This document shows, in pieces, positions 1-6,294 of a stretch of DNA of 14,385 nucleotides (position 1 is its first letter; the number at the start of each line of letters is the position of its first letter). Source of the DNA: Citricoccus sp. WCRC_4 (GTDB lineage Bacteria > Actinomycetota > Actinomycetes > Actinomycetales > Micrococcaceae). The stretch lies in the NCBI GenBank assembly GCA_026645375.1, contig JAPFFX010000123.1:1-14385 (forward strand). Direction: 5' to 3'. The notes beneath the pieces are model-generated. The model was given only the letters and a program-made list of their open reading frames with translations, had not been told where the DNA came from and ran no database searches. The position numbers and the translations under genes are program-made.

Positions 1-1007
1 CGGTGGCCGGCGAGCGCGGCACGGAGGTCACCCTCCTCGTGGTCGCCCGTGCCCTCGCGCGTGGCCGGGCCCTTGCCGAACGGCAGGACCTTGAGCAACG
101 GGTGCAGGATCGCCATGACCACCAGGCCCCAGGCCAGGCCGAGGATGGCCGAGCAGATCGTGTTCACCAGCCACGCCAGGAACCCGCCGACCGCGGGAAG
201 GCCGGCGAACGGGGATTCCAGCACATGGACCAGGTCGTAGGGAGCGTGCCAGCCGAGGTCGTAGGCGCCCTGGAGCATGATGTGGCCACCGACCCAGAGC
301 ATGGCGATGGTGCCGATGACGGTGATGAACCCGAGCACGGCCGGCATGCCCTTGACGAGCAGCCTGCCGAACCGCTGGGTGCCGGGCGAGTCCTTGGTGG
401 TCAGGTGCAGGCCGATGTCGTCCATCTTGACGATCAGCCCCACCGCGCCGTAGACGAGCACGGTGATGGCGACCGCCACGACCGCCAGGATCAGGGCGCG
501 GACCCACAGGGACTCGTCGGCCACCTCGTTCATGGAGATGACCATGATCTCGCAGGACAGGATGAAGTCGGTGGTGATGGCGCCCTTGATCACCTTGTCC
601 TCGGCCACGGGTCCACGCTCGACGGCCGGGGCGTCCTCGGCGGCGTGGTGACCGCGCACCTTGTGCCAGACCTTCTCGGCGCCCTCGTAGCAGAGGTACG
701 TCCCGCCCAGCATGAGGATGAACGGGATGAGCCAGGGGATGAACGCGCTGATCAGCAACAGGGCGGGAAGGATGACCAGCAGCTTGTTGCGCAGCGAGCC
801 CCAGAAGATCCTCTTGATCATCGGCAGCTCGCGGGACGGGTCCGCACCGGAGACGTACTGCGGGGTGACCGCGGCGTCGTCGATCACGACGCCGGCGGCC
901 TTCGTGCCGGCCCGGGCGGCGCCGGCCGCGACGTCGTCCACGGAGGCGGCCGCGATCCGGGCCAGCGCCGCGACGTCGTCCAGCAGGGCGACGAGACCCC
1001 CGCTCAC
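1..1007 (-). CDS. DUF808/YedI-family inner membrane protein (partial, C-terminus off the left edge)
   Basis: Reads SGGLVALLDDVAALARIAA at the N-terminus and then IDDAAVTPQYVSG, which are hallmarks of the DUF808 family (E. coli YedI). The family is an integral membrane protein of unknown function. 335 codons lie in the window, already longer than the roughly 300-residue E. coli protein, so only a short tail should be missing. Hydrophobic segments lie at about residues 75-107, 169-193, 222-246 and 272-303. A conserved-looking stretch (TTDFILSCEIMVISMNEV) sits at about 145-162. The start is a GTG at 1005-1007: a TAG stop lies in frame 36 bp upstream at 1041-1043, and an AGGACGG ribosome-binding site lies about 9 nt before the GTG. 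It is transcribed away from ddh, with a 178-bp gap that holds its promoter candidate. The family call is secure; the role is unknown. Confidence 0.88.
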   Translation of the reverse strand, partial: MSGGLVALLDDVAALARIAAASVDDVAAGAARAGTKAAGVVIDDAAVTPQYVSGADPSRELPMIKRIFWGSLRNKLLVILPALLLISAFIPWLIPFILMLGGTYLCYEGAEKVWHKVRGHHAAEDAPAVERGPVAEDKVIKGAITTDFILSCEIMVISMNEVADESLWVRALILAVVAVAITVLVYGAVGLIVKMDDIGLHLTTKDSPGTQRFGRLLVKGMPAVLGFITVIGTIAMLWVGGHIMLQGAYDLGWHAPYDLVHVLESPFAGLPAVGGFLAWLVNTICSAILGLAWGLVVMAILHPLLKVLPFGKGPATREGTGDHEEGDLRAALAGH

Positions 1008-1084
1008 CGGGTGCCACCGTCCTGTGACGGCCGGCCGGGCCTACGGTCATGGACACGGATCTCGCTCGTGATCGGCATGCCCTG

Positions 1085-1090
1085 AGCATA
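1085..1090 (-). promoter_or_regulatory. Candidate -10 element for the DUF808 gene
   Basis: On the minus strand this reads TATGCT, a good match to the TANNNT -10 consensus, in otherwise GC-rich DNA. It lies about 78 bp upstream of the GTG start of the DUF808 gene, which would leave a leader of roughly 70 nt. No convincing -35 hexamer is seen at 16-19 bp spacing, as is common in actinobacterial promoters. Proposed from pattern only. Confidence 0.3.
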
Positions 1091-1156
1091 CGACGGCGAC
1101 CGACCGGGCGGGTGCGGAACCGCCGTCCCCGGCCGGAGGCCGGTGCTTCCGCCGAG

Positions 1157-1176
1157 GGCCGCAGGGCCCTGCGGCC
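1157..1176 (-). terminator. Perfect 20-bp palindrome, likely terminator of ddh
   Basis: A perfect self-complementary 20-mer: arm GGCCGCAG, centre GGCC, arm CTGCGGCC. It forms an 8-bp GC stem with a 4-nt loop. It starts 9 nt beyond the ddh stop codon in the direction of transcription. There is no U-tract after it, but GC-rich hairpins without U-tracts are usual for actinobacterial terminators. It also lies upstream of the DUF808 promoter candidate, so it would insulate that gene. A palindromic protein-binding site is the alternative. Confidence 0.5.
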
Positions 1177-1185
1177 GGACCGCGC

Positions 1186-2145
1186 TCAGACGTCGCGGCG
1201 GATGAGTTCCTCCAACGGGGTGGGGGAGAGCAGGTAGGGCGCGACCTCGAGCACGGTGAACGCACCGGTCCTGCCCTCGGCCCGCAAGCGGGCGGCGGCC
1301 CGCCCGTAGGCGACCTGGGAGGCGGCGGTGAAGTCGGGATTGCTGCCGAGCTCGAGGGCGAACTCGACCGAGCTGCGGGACCCGCAGAGGTCACCGGAGG
1401 TGATGACGTGCCCGCCGTGCGGCATGCCCTGGTGGTCGCGCTCGAACTCCTCCTCGCTGATGAAGTTCACGGTGGTCCGGTACGGGGCGAAGTAGTCCGG
1501 CATCGTGGTGATGGCCTCGGTGATCGCCGCGTGGTCGGCTTCGTCGGCCACCACGTAGCACTCCCGCACGTGCGCGGAGGCGCCGGTGATCTCGGCGCCC
1601 CGGCCGGCCTTGGCCTCCTCGATCGCCTCCTGGCTGGGGATCGTGTACTGCACGGCGCGCTGGACGCCGGACACGCGCCGGACGGCATCCGAGTGGCCCT
1701 GGGACAGGCCCTTGCCCCAGAAGGTGTTCTGCTGCGCGTCAGGGAACAGGGCATCGGCCAGGGTCCGGTTCAGGGAGAACAGTCCGGGATCCCATCCCGT
1801 GGAGACCATCGCCACGTGACCGCCCTCGCGGGAGGCCGCATCCATGGCCGTGTAGTGGCCGGGGATGAGCTTGTGGTTGTCATAGGTGTCCACGGTGGTG
1901 AAGTGCCGGGCGTAACCGGTGGCCTGCTCCGGGATGTCCGTGGCGCTGCCCAGGCAGAGGAACAGGACGTCGACCTCGTCCGCGTGCTCGGCGGCATCGG
2001 CCGCCGGCAGGACCGGGGTGTCCGTGTCCAGGCCGCTGCGCCGGGAGAAGATCCCCACCAGGTCCATGTCCGGCTGGAGCCGCACGAGCTTCTCCACGCT
2101 CCGGCCGAGGTTGCCGTACCCGACGATGGCGGCCCTGATGGTCAT
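1186..2145 (-). CDS. ddh: meso-diaminopimelate D-dehydrogenase
   Basis: Catalyses the reversible NADPH-dependent reductive amination of tetrahydrodipicolinate to meso-2,6-diaminopimelate. This is the one-step dehydrogenase branch of lysine/DAP synthesis, in the cytoplasm. The 319-residue product has the NADP-binding GYGNLG (9-14), IFSRR (32-36), FLCLGSATDIPEQ (62-74), VDTYDNH (85-91), VSTGWDPGLFS (114-124), GLSQGHSDAVRR (146-157), MPHGGHVIT and a C-terminal GAFTVLEVAPYLLSP. These match the Corynebacterium glutamicum enzyme (about 320 residues) along its whole length. I chose the ATG at 2143-2145 because GAGGA lies 6 nt upstream. An in-frame ATG six codons earlier (2161-2163) would place that ribosome-binding site inside the gene. 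The preceding same-strand gene is the MFS pump, 96 bp away and separated by a hairpin, so ddh is probably transcribed on its own. Confidence 0.96.
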   Translation of the reverse strand: MTIRAAIVGYGNLGRSVEKLVRLQPDMDLVGIFSRRSGLDTDTPVLPAADAAEHADEVDVLFLCLGSATDIPEQATGYARHFTTVDTYDNHKLIPGHYTAMDAASREGGHVAMVSTGWDPGLFSLNRTLADALFPDAQQNTFWGKGLSQGHSDAVRRVSGVQRAVQYTIPSQEAIEEAKAGRGAEITGASAHVRECYVVADEADHAAITEAITTMPDYFAPYRTTVNFISEEEFERDHQGMPHGGHVITSGDLCGSRSSVEFALELGSNPDFTAASQVAYGRAAARLRAEGRTGAFTVLEVAPYLLSPTPLEELIRRDV

Positions 2146-2192
2146 CTGCTGTCCTCTTTCCACGGTGTCCTGCGGTGGCGGTGCCGCGTCTG

Positions 2193-2213
2193 CACCGGTC
2201 CCCTCGACCGGTG
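2193..2213 (-). terminator. Hairpin between the MFS pump and ddh, likely terminator
   Basis: A perfect 8-bp inverted repeat, CACCGGTC and GACCGGTG around a 5-nt loop. It lies about 28 nt beyond the stop of the MFS gene and about 48 nt before the ddh start. No U-tract follows on the minus strand. Its position fits a terminator for the pump gene; an attenuator in front of ddh is also possible. Confidence 0.5.
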
Positions 2214-2241
2214 GACCGCGGCCCCGGTGATCCCCGTCATC

Positions 2242-3771
2242 CTAGGCCGGGCCCCCATCGGCGCGGTGGCCGATGACGTCCGGCCGACCGGCGGGCTCGC
2301 GCGGGAGCCGCCTGATGGTCAGCGCCAGCAGCGCGGCCAGGACGGTGAGCACGCCGCCCACGGCGAACGGCCAGTCGAGCCCCGCAGCCATCGCGGCGGC
2401 CGGTGCCGCACCGGTGGAGGCCGCCGCTGCGGTCCCCAGGGACAGCAGCGCGATGAACAGGGCGGTGCCGATCGCGGCGGCCAGCTGCTGCAGGGTGTTG
2501 AGGATGGCAGAGCCGTCCGCGTGGAGGTCACGGGGCAGTGAGCCCAGGGCGGAGGCCATCAGCGGGGTCATCACCGCGGCCATGCCGATGCTGAACAGGA
2601 CGTTGAAGGTGATCACCATCCCGACGGTGGCGTTCTGGTCCAGGAGGATGAACTGGAGCCAGAAGCCCAGGGCCATGAGCGCCATGCCCGGCACCACCAG
2701 CGGCCCCGGACCGAAACGGTCGAACAGGTTGCCGATGACCGGGGCCAGCACGGCCTGGGCCAGGCCTCCGGGCAGCAGGACCAGCCCCACGGTGAGGACC
2801 TCCAGCTGGAGGGAGACGGTCATGTACAGGGGCAGGACGACGACGGTGCCGAGCATCGAGAACATGGCCACGAGGACCACGATCAGGGACTTTCGGAAGG
2901 TCGGAACGGTGAAGGCGCGCAGGTCCAGCAGTGGCGCGCCGGCCTGACGCTCCAGGCGCGTCTGGCGATGCACGAACACGATCAGGGCGAGGACGCCGAT
3001 GACGAACAGCGCGATCGGGGCGGTGACATCGGTGCCGTCCAGGACGGTGGGCAGGTTGGCCACACCGTAGACGAAGCCACCGAAGCCGATGGCCGCCAGC
3101 ACCACGGACAGGACGTCGAGCCTCATCATGCGCGGGCGGCTGTAGTTCTTGATGAACACCAGCCCGGCGATGAAGGCCAGCGCGATGATCGGCAGCATGA
3201 CGATGAACAGGTAATTCCACGCCAGGTTCTGCAGGATGGTCCCGGACAGCGTCGGACCGAGGGCCGGTGCCACGGAGATGACCACGGAGGACAGGCCCAT
3301 CACGGTGCCGCGATGCTGGAAGGGCACCAGGGCCAGGATGGCCGTCATCTGCAGCGGCAGGATCATGGCGGTGCCCACGGCTTGGATGACACGGGCGAGC
3401 ATGAGGACGCCGAAGCCCGGGGCGAAGGCCGCCAGGGCCGTGCCGACGAGGAAGAAGAGCATGGCCGTGATGAACACCGTCCGGGTGGACAGGCGATTGA
3501 GCAGGAATCCCGTGGTCGGGATGACGATCGCCAGGGTCAGCATGAATCCGGTGGACAGCCACTGGACCGTCACCTCACTGATGTCCAGGTCCTGCATCAG
3601 CGCCGGGAAGGCGACCGAGAGGACCGTCTCGTTGAGGATCATCACGAAGGCCGTGATCACCAGGGTCGCGATGATCGGGGTGACCTTCAGGTCCTGGGTG
3701 GGCACGCCACCGGCGACGGCGGGAATGCCATCCGTGGGCGGGGCGGAATCCCGGTCGATGACATCGGTCAT
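2242..3771 (-). CDS. MFS multidrug efflux transporter, DHA2 (14-TM) type
   Basis: A 509-residue proton-coupled drug exporter of the cytoplasmic membrane. The first membrane segment is followed by ILNETVLSVAFPALMQDL (45-62), the DHA2 TM1 signature. A motif-A-like loop (GFLLNRLSTRTVF) lies near 88-100. The antiporter motif C (VAPALGPTLSG) lies near 167-177. Fourteen hydrophobic segments can be counted, the last ending in LAALLALTIRRLPREP. Length and segment number fit the EmrB/LmrB group. The ATG at 3769-3771 is chosen because everything upstream in frame is non-membrane sequence antisense to the TetR gene; its ribosome-binding site is weak (AGAAAG 11 nt away, or GGTGG closer). It is divergent from the TetR gene across a 202-bp gap containing a palindrome, so repression by that TetR is likely. 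The substrate cannot be read from sequence. Confidence 0.93.
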   Translation of the reverse strand: MTDVIDRDSAPPTDGIPAVAGGVPTQDLKVTPIIATLVITAFVMILNETVLSVAFPALMQDLDISEVTVQWLSTGFMLTLAIVIPTTGFLLNRLSTRTVFITAMLFFLVGTALAAFAPGFGVLMLARVIQAVGTAMILPLQMTAILALVPFQHRGTVMGLSSVVISVAPALGPTLSGTILQNLAWNYLFIVMLPIIALAFIAGLVFIKNYSRPRMMRLDVLSVVLAAIGFGGFVYGVANLPTVLDGTDVTAPIALFVIGVLALIVFVHRQTRLERQAGAPLLDLRAFTVPTFRKSLIVVLVAMFSMLGTVVVLPLYMTVSLQLEVLTVGLVLLPGGLAQAVLAPVIGNLFDRFGPGPLVVPGMALMALGFWLQFILLDQNATVGMVITFNVLFSIGMAAVMTPLMASALGSLPRDLHADGSAILNTLQQLAAAIGTALFIALLSLGTAAAASTGAAPAAAMAAGLDWPFAVGGVLTVLAALLALTIRRLPREPAGRPDVIGHRADGGPA

Positions 3772-3875
3772 GGGCCACCAGTCTTTCTGGGCGGTCTCCC
3801 ACGGCGGATCCGTCCGCGGCGGGAGATGAGGGTGGGAGGGGCGCACCCCGATGAGGCAAGGAGTGCTGGGGTTCG

Positions 3876-3908
3876 TGTCATATTGTGCCACGATGGCATT
3901 GAGTGACA
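3876..3908. promoter_or_regulatory. Imperfect 33-bp palindrome, candidate TetR operator
   Basis: Structure is TGTCA-N5-TGCCA, a 3-bp centre CGA, then TGGCA-N5-TGACA. Ten of fifteen arm positions are complementary and all mismatches fall in the two N5 blocks. Size and two-part symmetry fit an operator for one TetR dimer or a dimer pair. It lies between the divergent pump and regulator genes. On the plus strand it covers a TATTGT -10-like hexamer (3881-3886); on the minus strand it covers CAATAT (3880-3885). Binding could therefore shut both genes. Confidence 0.55.
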
Positions 3909-3973
3909 TGAGCGAAGACGAGGCTTCCGTGCCTAAGATCACAGGCGAGCGTGAGGCGAGGACGAGAGGCGAG

Positions 3974-4609
3974 ATGGCCCAGGAACATCCCCCGACGGCA
4001 GCAGATGACGGTGACCTGCGCGCCCGCCGCAAGGCGCGGACGCAGGCGATGATCCATGAGGCCGCCGTCGAGCTCTTCGAGGCGCAGGGCGTCAAGGCCA
4101 CCACCGTCGAGGAGATCGCCGCCCGCGCCGGGGTCTCCGCTCGCACGTTCTTCCGGCACTTCGCGTCCAAGGAGCAGGCGGCGTTGCCGGGGCAGCACCG
4201 GTTGCGCCGGGCCATCGACGCCTTGGAGCTGCCGGATGAGGCGGAGCTGGGTCCGGCGGCCGCGCTGCGGGCCGTGGAGGAGATGGTCGTCGCCGTGATC
4301 GCGGCCGAGCCCCAGGAGGACCTGTGGGCCAATCAGCGGGTTCGGCGGATCCTGGCCGAGGAGCCCGACGTCCGGGGCCTGGCGACGGCCCAGGAGCAGG
4401 AGCTCGTGGTGCGCCTGCGTGACCGCCTGTTGCGAGGGGGTGTGGACGGGCTGGACCTGATGAGTGCCCGGCTCATCGCGGAGACCGCCATGCTGCTGTG
4501 GCGGTCCTGCTGGGACCACTGGGCCGAGCTGGCCGACGCGGGCGCCGCGCCGGAGCCGGTCGAGATGTACCGCCAGTACCGCGAGCAGCTGCGTCGTCTC
4601 CTCGCGTGA
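3974..4609 (+). CDS. TetR/AcrR-family transcriptional repressor
   Basis: A one-component regulator with an N-terminal TetR helix-turn-helix. From the chosen start, ARTQAMIHEAAVELFEAQG spans 21-39 and TTVEEIAARAGVSARTFFRHF spans 43-63, the recognition helix with the usual F-RHF-SKE ending. The remainder (about 75-211) is a helical ligand-binding domain that I cannot assign to a drug class. The start is uncertain. ATG 3974 (211 residues) gives a normal 20-residue tail before the HTH and has GAGAGG just upstream. ATG 3893 (238 residues) lies 6 nt after a TATTGT hexamer and could be a leaderless start, but it falls inside the palindrome. The codons between the two starts are unusually rich in A/T third positions, which favours 3974. 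It is divergent from the DHA2 pump, its probable target, and upstream of the PACE gene on the same strand. Confidence 0.92.
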   Translation: MAQEHPPTAADDGDLRARRKARTQAMIHEAAVELFEAQGVKATTVEEIAARAGVSARTFFRHFASKEQAALPGQHRLRRAIDALELPDEAELGPAAALRAVEEMVVAVIAAEPQEDLWANQRVRRILAEEPDVRGLATAQEQELVVRLRDRLLRGGVDGLDLMSARLIAETAMLLWRSCWDHWAELADAGAAPEPVEMYRQYREQLRRLLA

Positions 4610-4620
4610 CGGGGCCTTGC

Positions 4621-4626
4621 TAGACT
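4621..4626 (+). promoter_or_regulatory. Candidate -10 element for the PACE gene
   Basis: TAGACT, matching TANNNT, starts 12 nt after the TetR stop codon. If used, the transcript would carry a leader of roughly 130 nt before the PACE start. No clear -35 is seen. Read-through from the TetR gene is the alternative. Confidence 0.28.
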
Positions 4627-4740
4627 GGGGCCACGGCGCCGTCGAGGCTGTCCGGGCCGAGGGTGTCCACCGTCGACCGGGGCGGGACCTGCGCGCCGAG
4701 CATCCGATTCCATGGACGCGAAACCGGCAGAGGACTTCCC

Positions 4741-4749
4741 ATGGACTGA
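4741..4749 (+). other. Minimal upstream ORF (Met-Asp-stop) in the PACE leader
   Basis: ATG GAC TGA, preceded by AGAGGA at 4729-4734 with 6-nt spacing, which is a good Shine-Dalgarno arrangement. It ends 17 nt before the PACE start codon and has its own ribosome-binding site distinct from the PACE one (GGAGGA at 4755-4760). It may be a coincidence of CCATGGA repeats in the leader. Confidence 0.25.
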
Positions 4750-4766
4750 ACCATGGAGGAGTACCC

Positions 4767-5330
4767 ATGCCAGCGACCCCACGCCCCGACACGTCTGTCG
4801 ACACCCCTGCCGACGCACCTGCCGAGGGGGCCGGCGGCCGAGCTCGCCGGGGCCCCGGTGACGTGCCCGCGGCCCCGGGCGGCCGCCCCGCACTCGTCGG
4901 CCGGCGCGTCTTCTCCTCCCCGATCCAGCGCCGGGTGGCCTACGCCGTGGTCTTCGAGGCCCTGGCGATCGTGTTCACCACCCTGATCCTGGCCGCCCTG
5001 GGCAACCCCGCCGGTTCCAGCGCCGTCGTCGGGGTGGTGTCCTCGGTCGTCGCCCTGCTGTGGAACATGCTGTTCAACACCATGTTCGAGTGGTGGGAGC
5101 GGCGGTCGGGGCACACCGGCAGGCCGCTCTGGGTCCGCCTGGTCCACACGTTCCTGTTCGAGGCCGGGCTCGTGGTGGTCCTCGTGCCGGCGGTGGCGTT
5201 GATCCTGCAGGTCGGCCTCTGGGAGGCGTTCCTCTACGAACTGGCGCTGATCATCTTCTTCCTCATCTACAACGCCGTCTACGCCTGGTGCTTCGACCGC
5301 GTCTTCGGTCTGCCCGACTCCGCGCAGTAA
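4767..5330 (+). CDS. PACE-family (chlorhexidine/biocide) efflux transporter
   Basis: A small proton-driven exporter of biocides, such as chlorhexidine and acriflavine, in the cytoplasmic membrane. Two bacterial-transmembrane-pair domains are clear. Domain 1 (about 51-112) has RRVAYAVVFEALAIVF with Glu64 at the position of the essential AceI glutamate, then LLWNMLFNTMFEWWE (98-112). Domain 2 (about 120-181) has RLVHTFLFEAGLV and ends YNAVYAWCFDRVFG. The order of WNMxFN, FE and YDRVFG-type motifs matches AceI of Acinetobacter. At 187 residues it is longer than AceI (about 145) because of a 45-residue Pro/Ala/Gly-rich N-terminal tail. ATG 4767 is preceded by GGAGGA with 6-nt spacing. The tail could be partly untranslated if a later start is used, but no better start is seen. 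Its position behind the TetR gene suggests shared control. Confidence 0.92.
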   Translation: MPATPRPDTSVDTPADAPAEGAGGRARRGPGDVPAAPGGRPALVGRRVFSSPIQRRVAYAVVFEALAIVFTTLILAALGNPAGSSAVVGVVSSVVALLWNMLFNTMFEWWERRSGHTGRPLWVRLVHTFLFEAGLVVVLVPAVALILQVGLWEAFLYELALIIFFLIYNAVYAWCFDRVFGLPDSAQ

Positions 5331-5363
5331 CCCGCCAGCGGGAACCGGGAACCGGCGGCGGCC

Positions 5364-6263
5364 TCAGGTGCCGACGGCCGGCAGGCCCAGGAAGTCCCGG
5401 ATCGCGGGGATCTCGCGGCGCGCCTGCGCCAGCCCCGCCTCATGGGAGGCGCGCAGCCTGGCCACGTTCCGCTCCCCGTTCGAGACCGGCATCCGCTCCG
5501 GGACGAAGAGGTAGGCCTTGCCCTGGCGCTCGAGGTCGAAGAGCCGCTCCCGGGTCTGGTTGTACCGCGTCCACCGGGTGAGCAGCGCCTCGGCGATCGC
5601 GGGGTGCTTGCGGAAGTAGCGCAGGTAGAACCGGGGGAAGCGTTCGGGGCCCTTCACGTAGTCCCGCTCGCGGGTGAGCACCGCCAGGAACCGATCGTGT
5701 CCGGCCTCCTCGGCCGCGGACACCGGGATGCCGCCGTCCGGTCCCAGCGCACCGTCCACGTAGGTCCGGCCGTCCAGGTGCACCGGGGGCATGAGCACGG
5801 GCATGGTGGACGACGCGCGGACGCGCACCATGAGGTCCTGGATCGCGGGGGTGTCCTGGCGCCCCCACCACACCTGCTCGCCGGACTCGGCGTCGAAGGC
5901 CCCGATGCGGACGGTGGCCGGGTTCGAGCAGTAGGCCTCCCAGTCGTACGGCAGGGCCTGGTCGGGCAGCCCGGTCTCCTCGTAGATGTACTTGGCGTTG
6001 AACAGCCCGTCGCCGCGCACGAACGTCCTCCAGTTGCCGAACTTCGGGTCGGCCGCGAAGTCGACGAAGGAGTGCCGGGCCCGCCAGGGGTCGCGGGAGA
6101 GGTAGTTCGCGGTGTTGGAGGACCCCGCCGAGATCCCGGCGACGAAGTCCAGGTGGATCCCGGCCTCCAACAGTGCCACCACCATGGCCGAGGTGTAGGA
6201 GGCCCTCATGCCGCCGCCCTCGAAGAGCAGTGCGGTGTCGGTGACGTTGCTGCGCAGTTCCAC
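5364..6263 (-). CDS. Patatin-like phospholipase (lipid acyl hydrolase)
   Basis: A 299-residue serine lipid hydrolase with the Ser-Asp dyad of the patatin family. The oxyanion loop EGGGMR is at 15-20. The nucleophile elbow GISAGS is at 43-48 (Ser45). The catalytic Asp is in VDGALGPDGG (Asp170). FVRGDGLFNAKYIY (81-94) and SSTMPVLMPP (151-160) resemble the E. coli YjjU-type subgroup. No signal peptide or membrane segment is seen, so it is probably cytoplasmic and acts on membrane lipids or lysolipids. The start is GTG at 6261-6263: the next in-frame start lies inside the oxyanion loop. Ribosome-binding sequence is weak, but a TAGGCT hexamer lies 6 nt upstream, so a leaderless transcript is plausible. 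It is divergent from tpx with only 31 bp between starts, and convergent with the PACE gene (33-bp gap). Confidence 0.9.
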   Translation of the reverse strand: MELRSNVTDTALLFEGGGMRASYTSAMVVALLEAGIHLDFVAGISAGSSNTANYLSRDPWRARHSFVDFAADPKFGNWRTFVRGDGLFNAKYIYEETGLPDQALPYDWEAYCSNPATVRIGAFDAESGEQVWWGRQDTPAIQDLMVRVRASSTMPVLMPPVHLDGRTYVDGALGPDGGIPVSAAEEAGHDRFLAVLTRERDYVKGPERFPRFYLRYFRKHPAIAEALLTRWTRYNQTRERLFDLERQGKAYLFVPERMPVSNGERNVARLRASHEAGLAQARREIPAIRDFLGLPAVGT

Positions 6264-6269
6264 GTCGAC

Positions 6270-6275
6270 AGCCTA
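6270..6275 (-). promoter_or_regulatory. Candidate -10 for the patatin gene (leaderless)
   Basis: Minus-strand TAGGCT, 6 nt before the GTG start. With a normal 6-7 nt distance from -10 to transcription start, the mRNA would begin at or next to the start codon. It lies back to back with the tpx -10, six bases away. Confidence 0.38.
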
Positions 6276-6281
6276 AACGGC

Positions 6282-6287
6282 TAGGTT
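6282..6287 (+). promoter_or_regulatory. Candidate -10 for tpx (leaderless)
   Basis: TAGGTT, 7 nt before the ATG of tpx, with no Shine-Dalgarno between. This places the transcription start at or within a base of the ATG. No good -35 is seen, and the -35 area lies inside the patatin coding sequence. Confidence 0.42.
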
Positions 6288-6294
6288 TGAACCC

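Noticed and set aside
3..1085. Long plus-strand reading frame across the DUF808 gene
   Set aside because: Its translation is rich in Gly, Asp, His and Arg with no domain; it is the antisense shadow of a GC-rich gene whose minus-strand frame gives a clear DUF808 protein.
3768..3881. 37-codon minus-strand ORF in the pump leader whose TGA overlaps the pump ATG
   Set aside because: The overlap looks like coupling, but the ORF has no ribosome-binding site, its ATG lies within the palindrome and its composition is Arg/Pro-rich like random GC-rich frames.
3772..4332. N-terminal extension of the DHA2 pump reading frame
   Set aside because: The frame stays open antisense to the TetR gene, but the extension is not membrane-like and the pump family begins at the ATG at 3769-3771.
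4610..4766. Riboswitch (guanidine or other) in the PACE leader
   Set aside because: I looked for conserved guanidine-I, II and III core sequences and paired elements and found no match.
4753..4986. ORF from the ATG at 4753
   Set aside because: Its ATG overlaps the PACE Shine-Dalgarno and its frame gives Pro/Arg/Ser-rich sequence, while the frame from 4767 encodes the PACE domains.
5331..5363. Hairpin terminator between the convergent PACE and patatin genes
   Set aside because: Only CCCGC/GCGGG with a 2-nt gap and a few short GC pairings can be drawn; too weak to claim.
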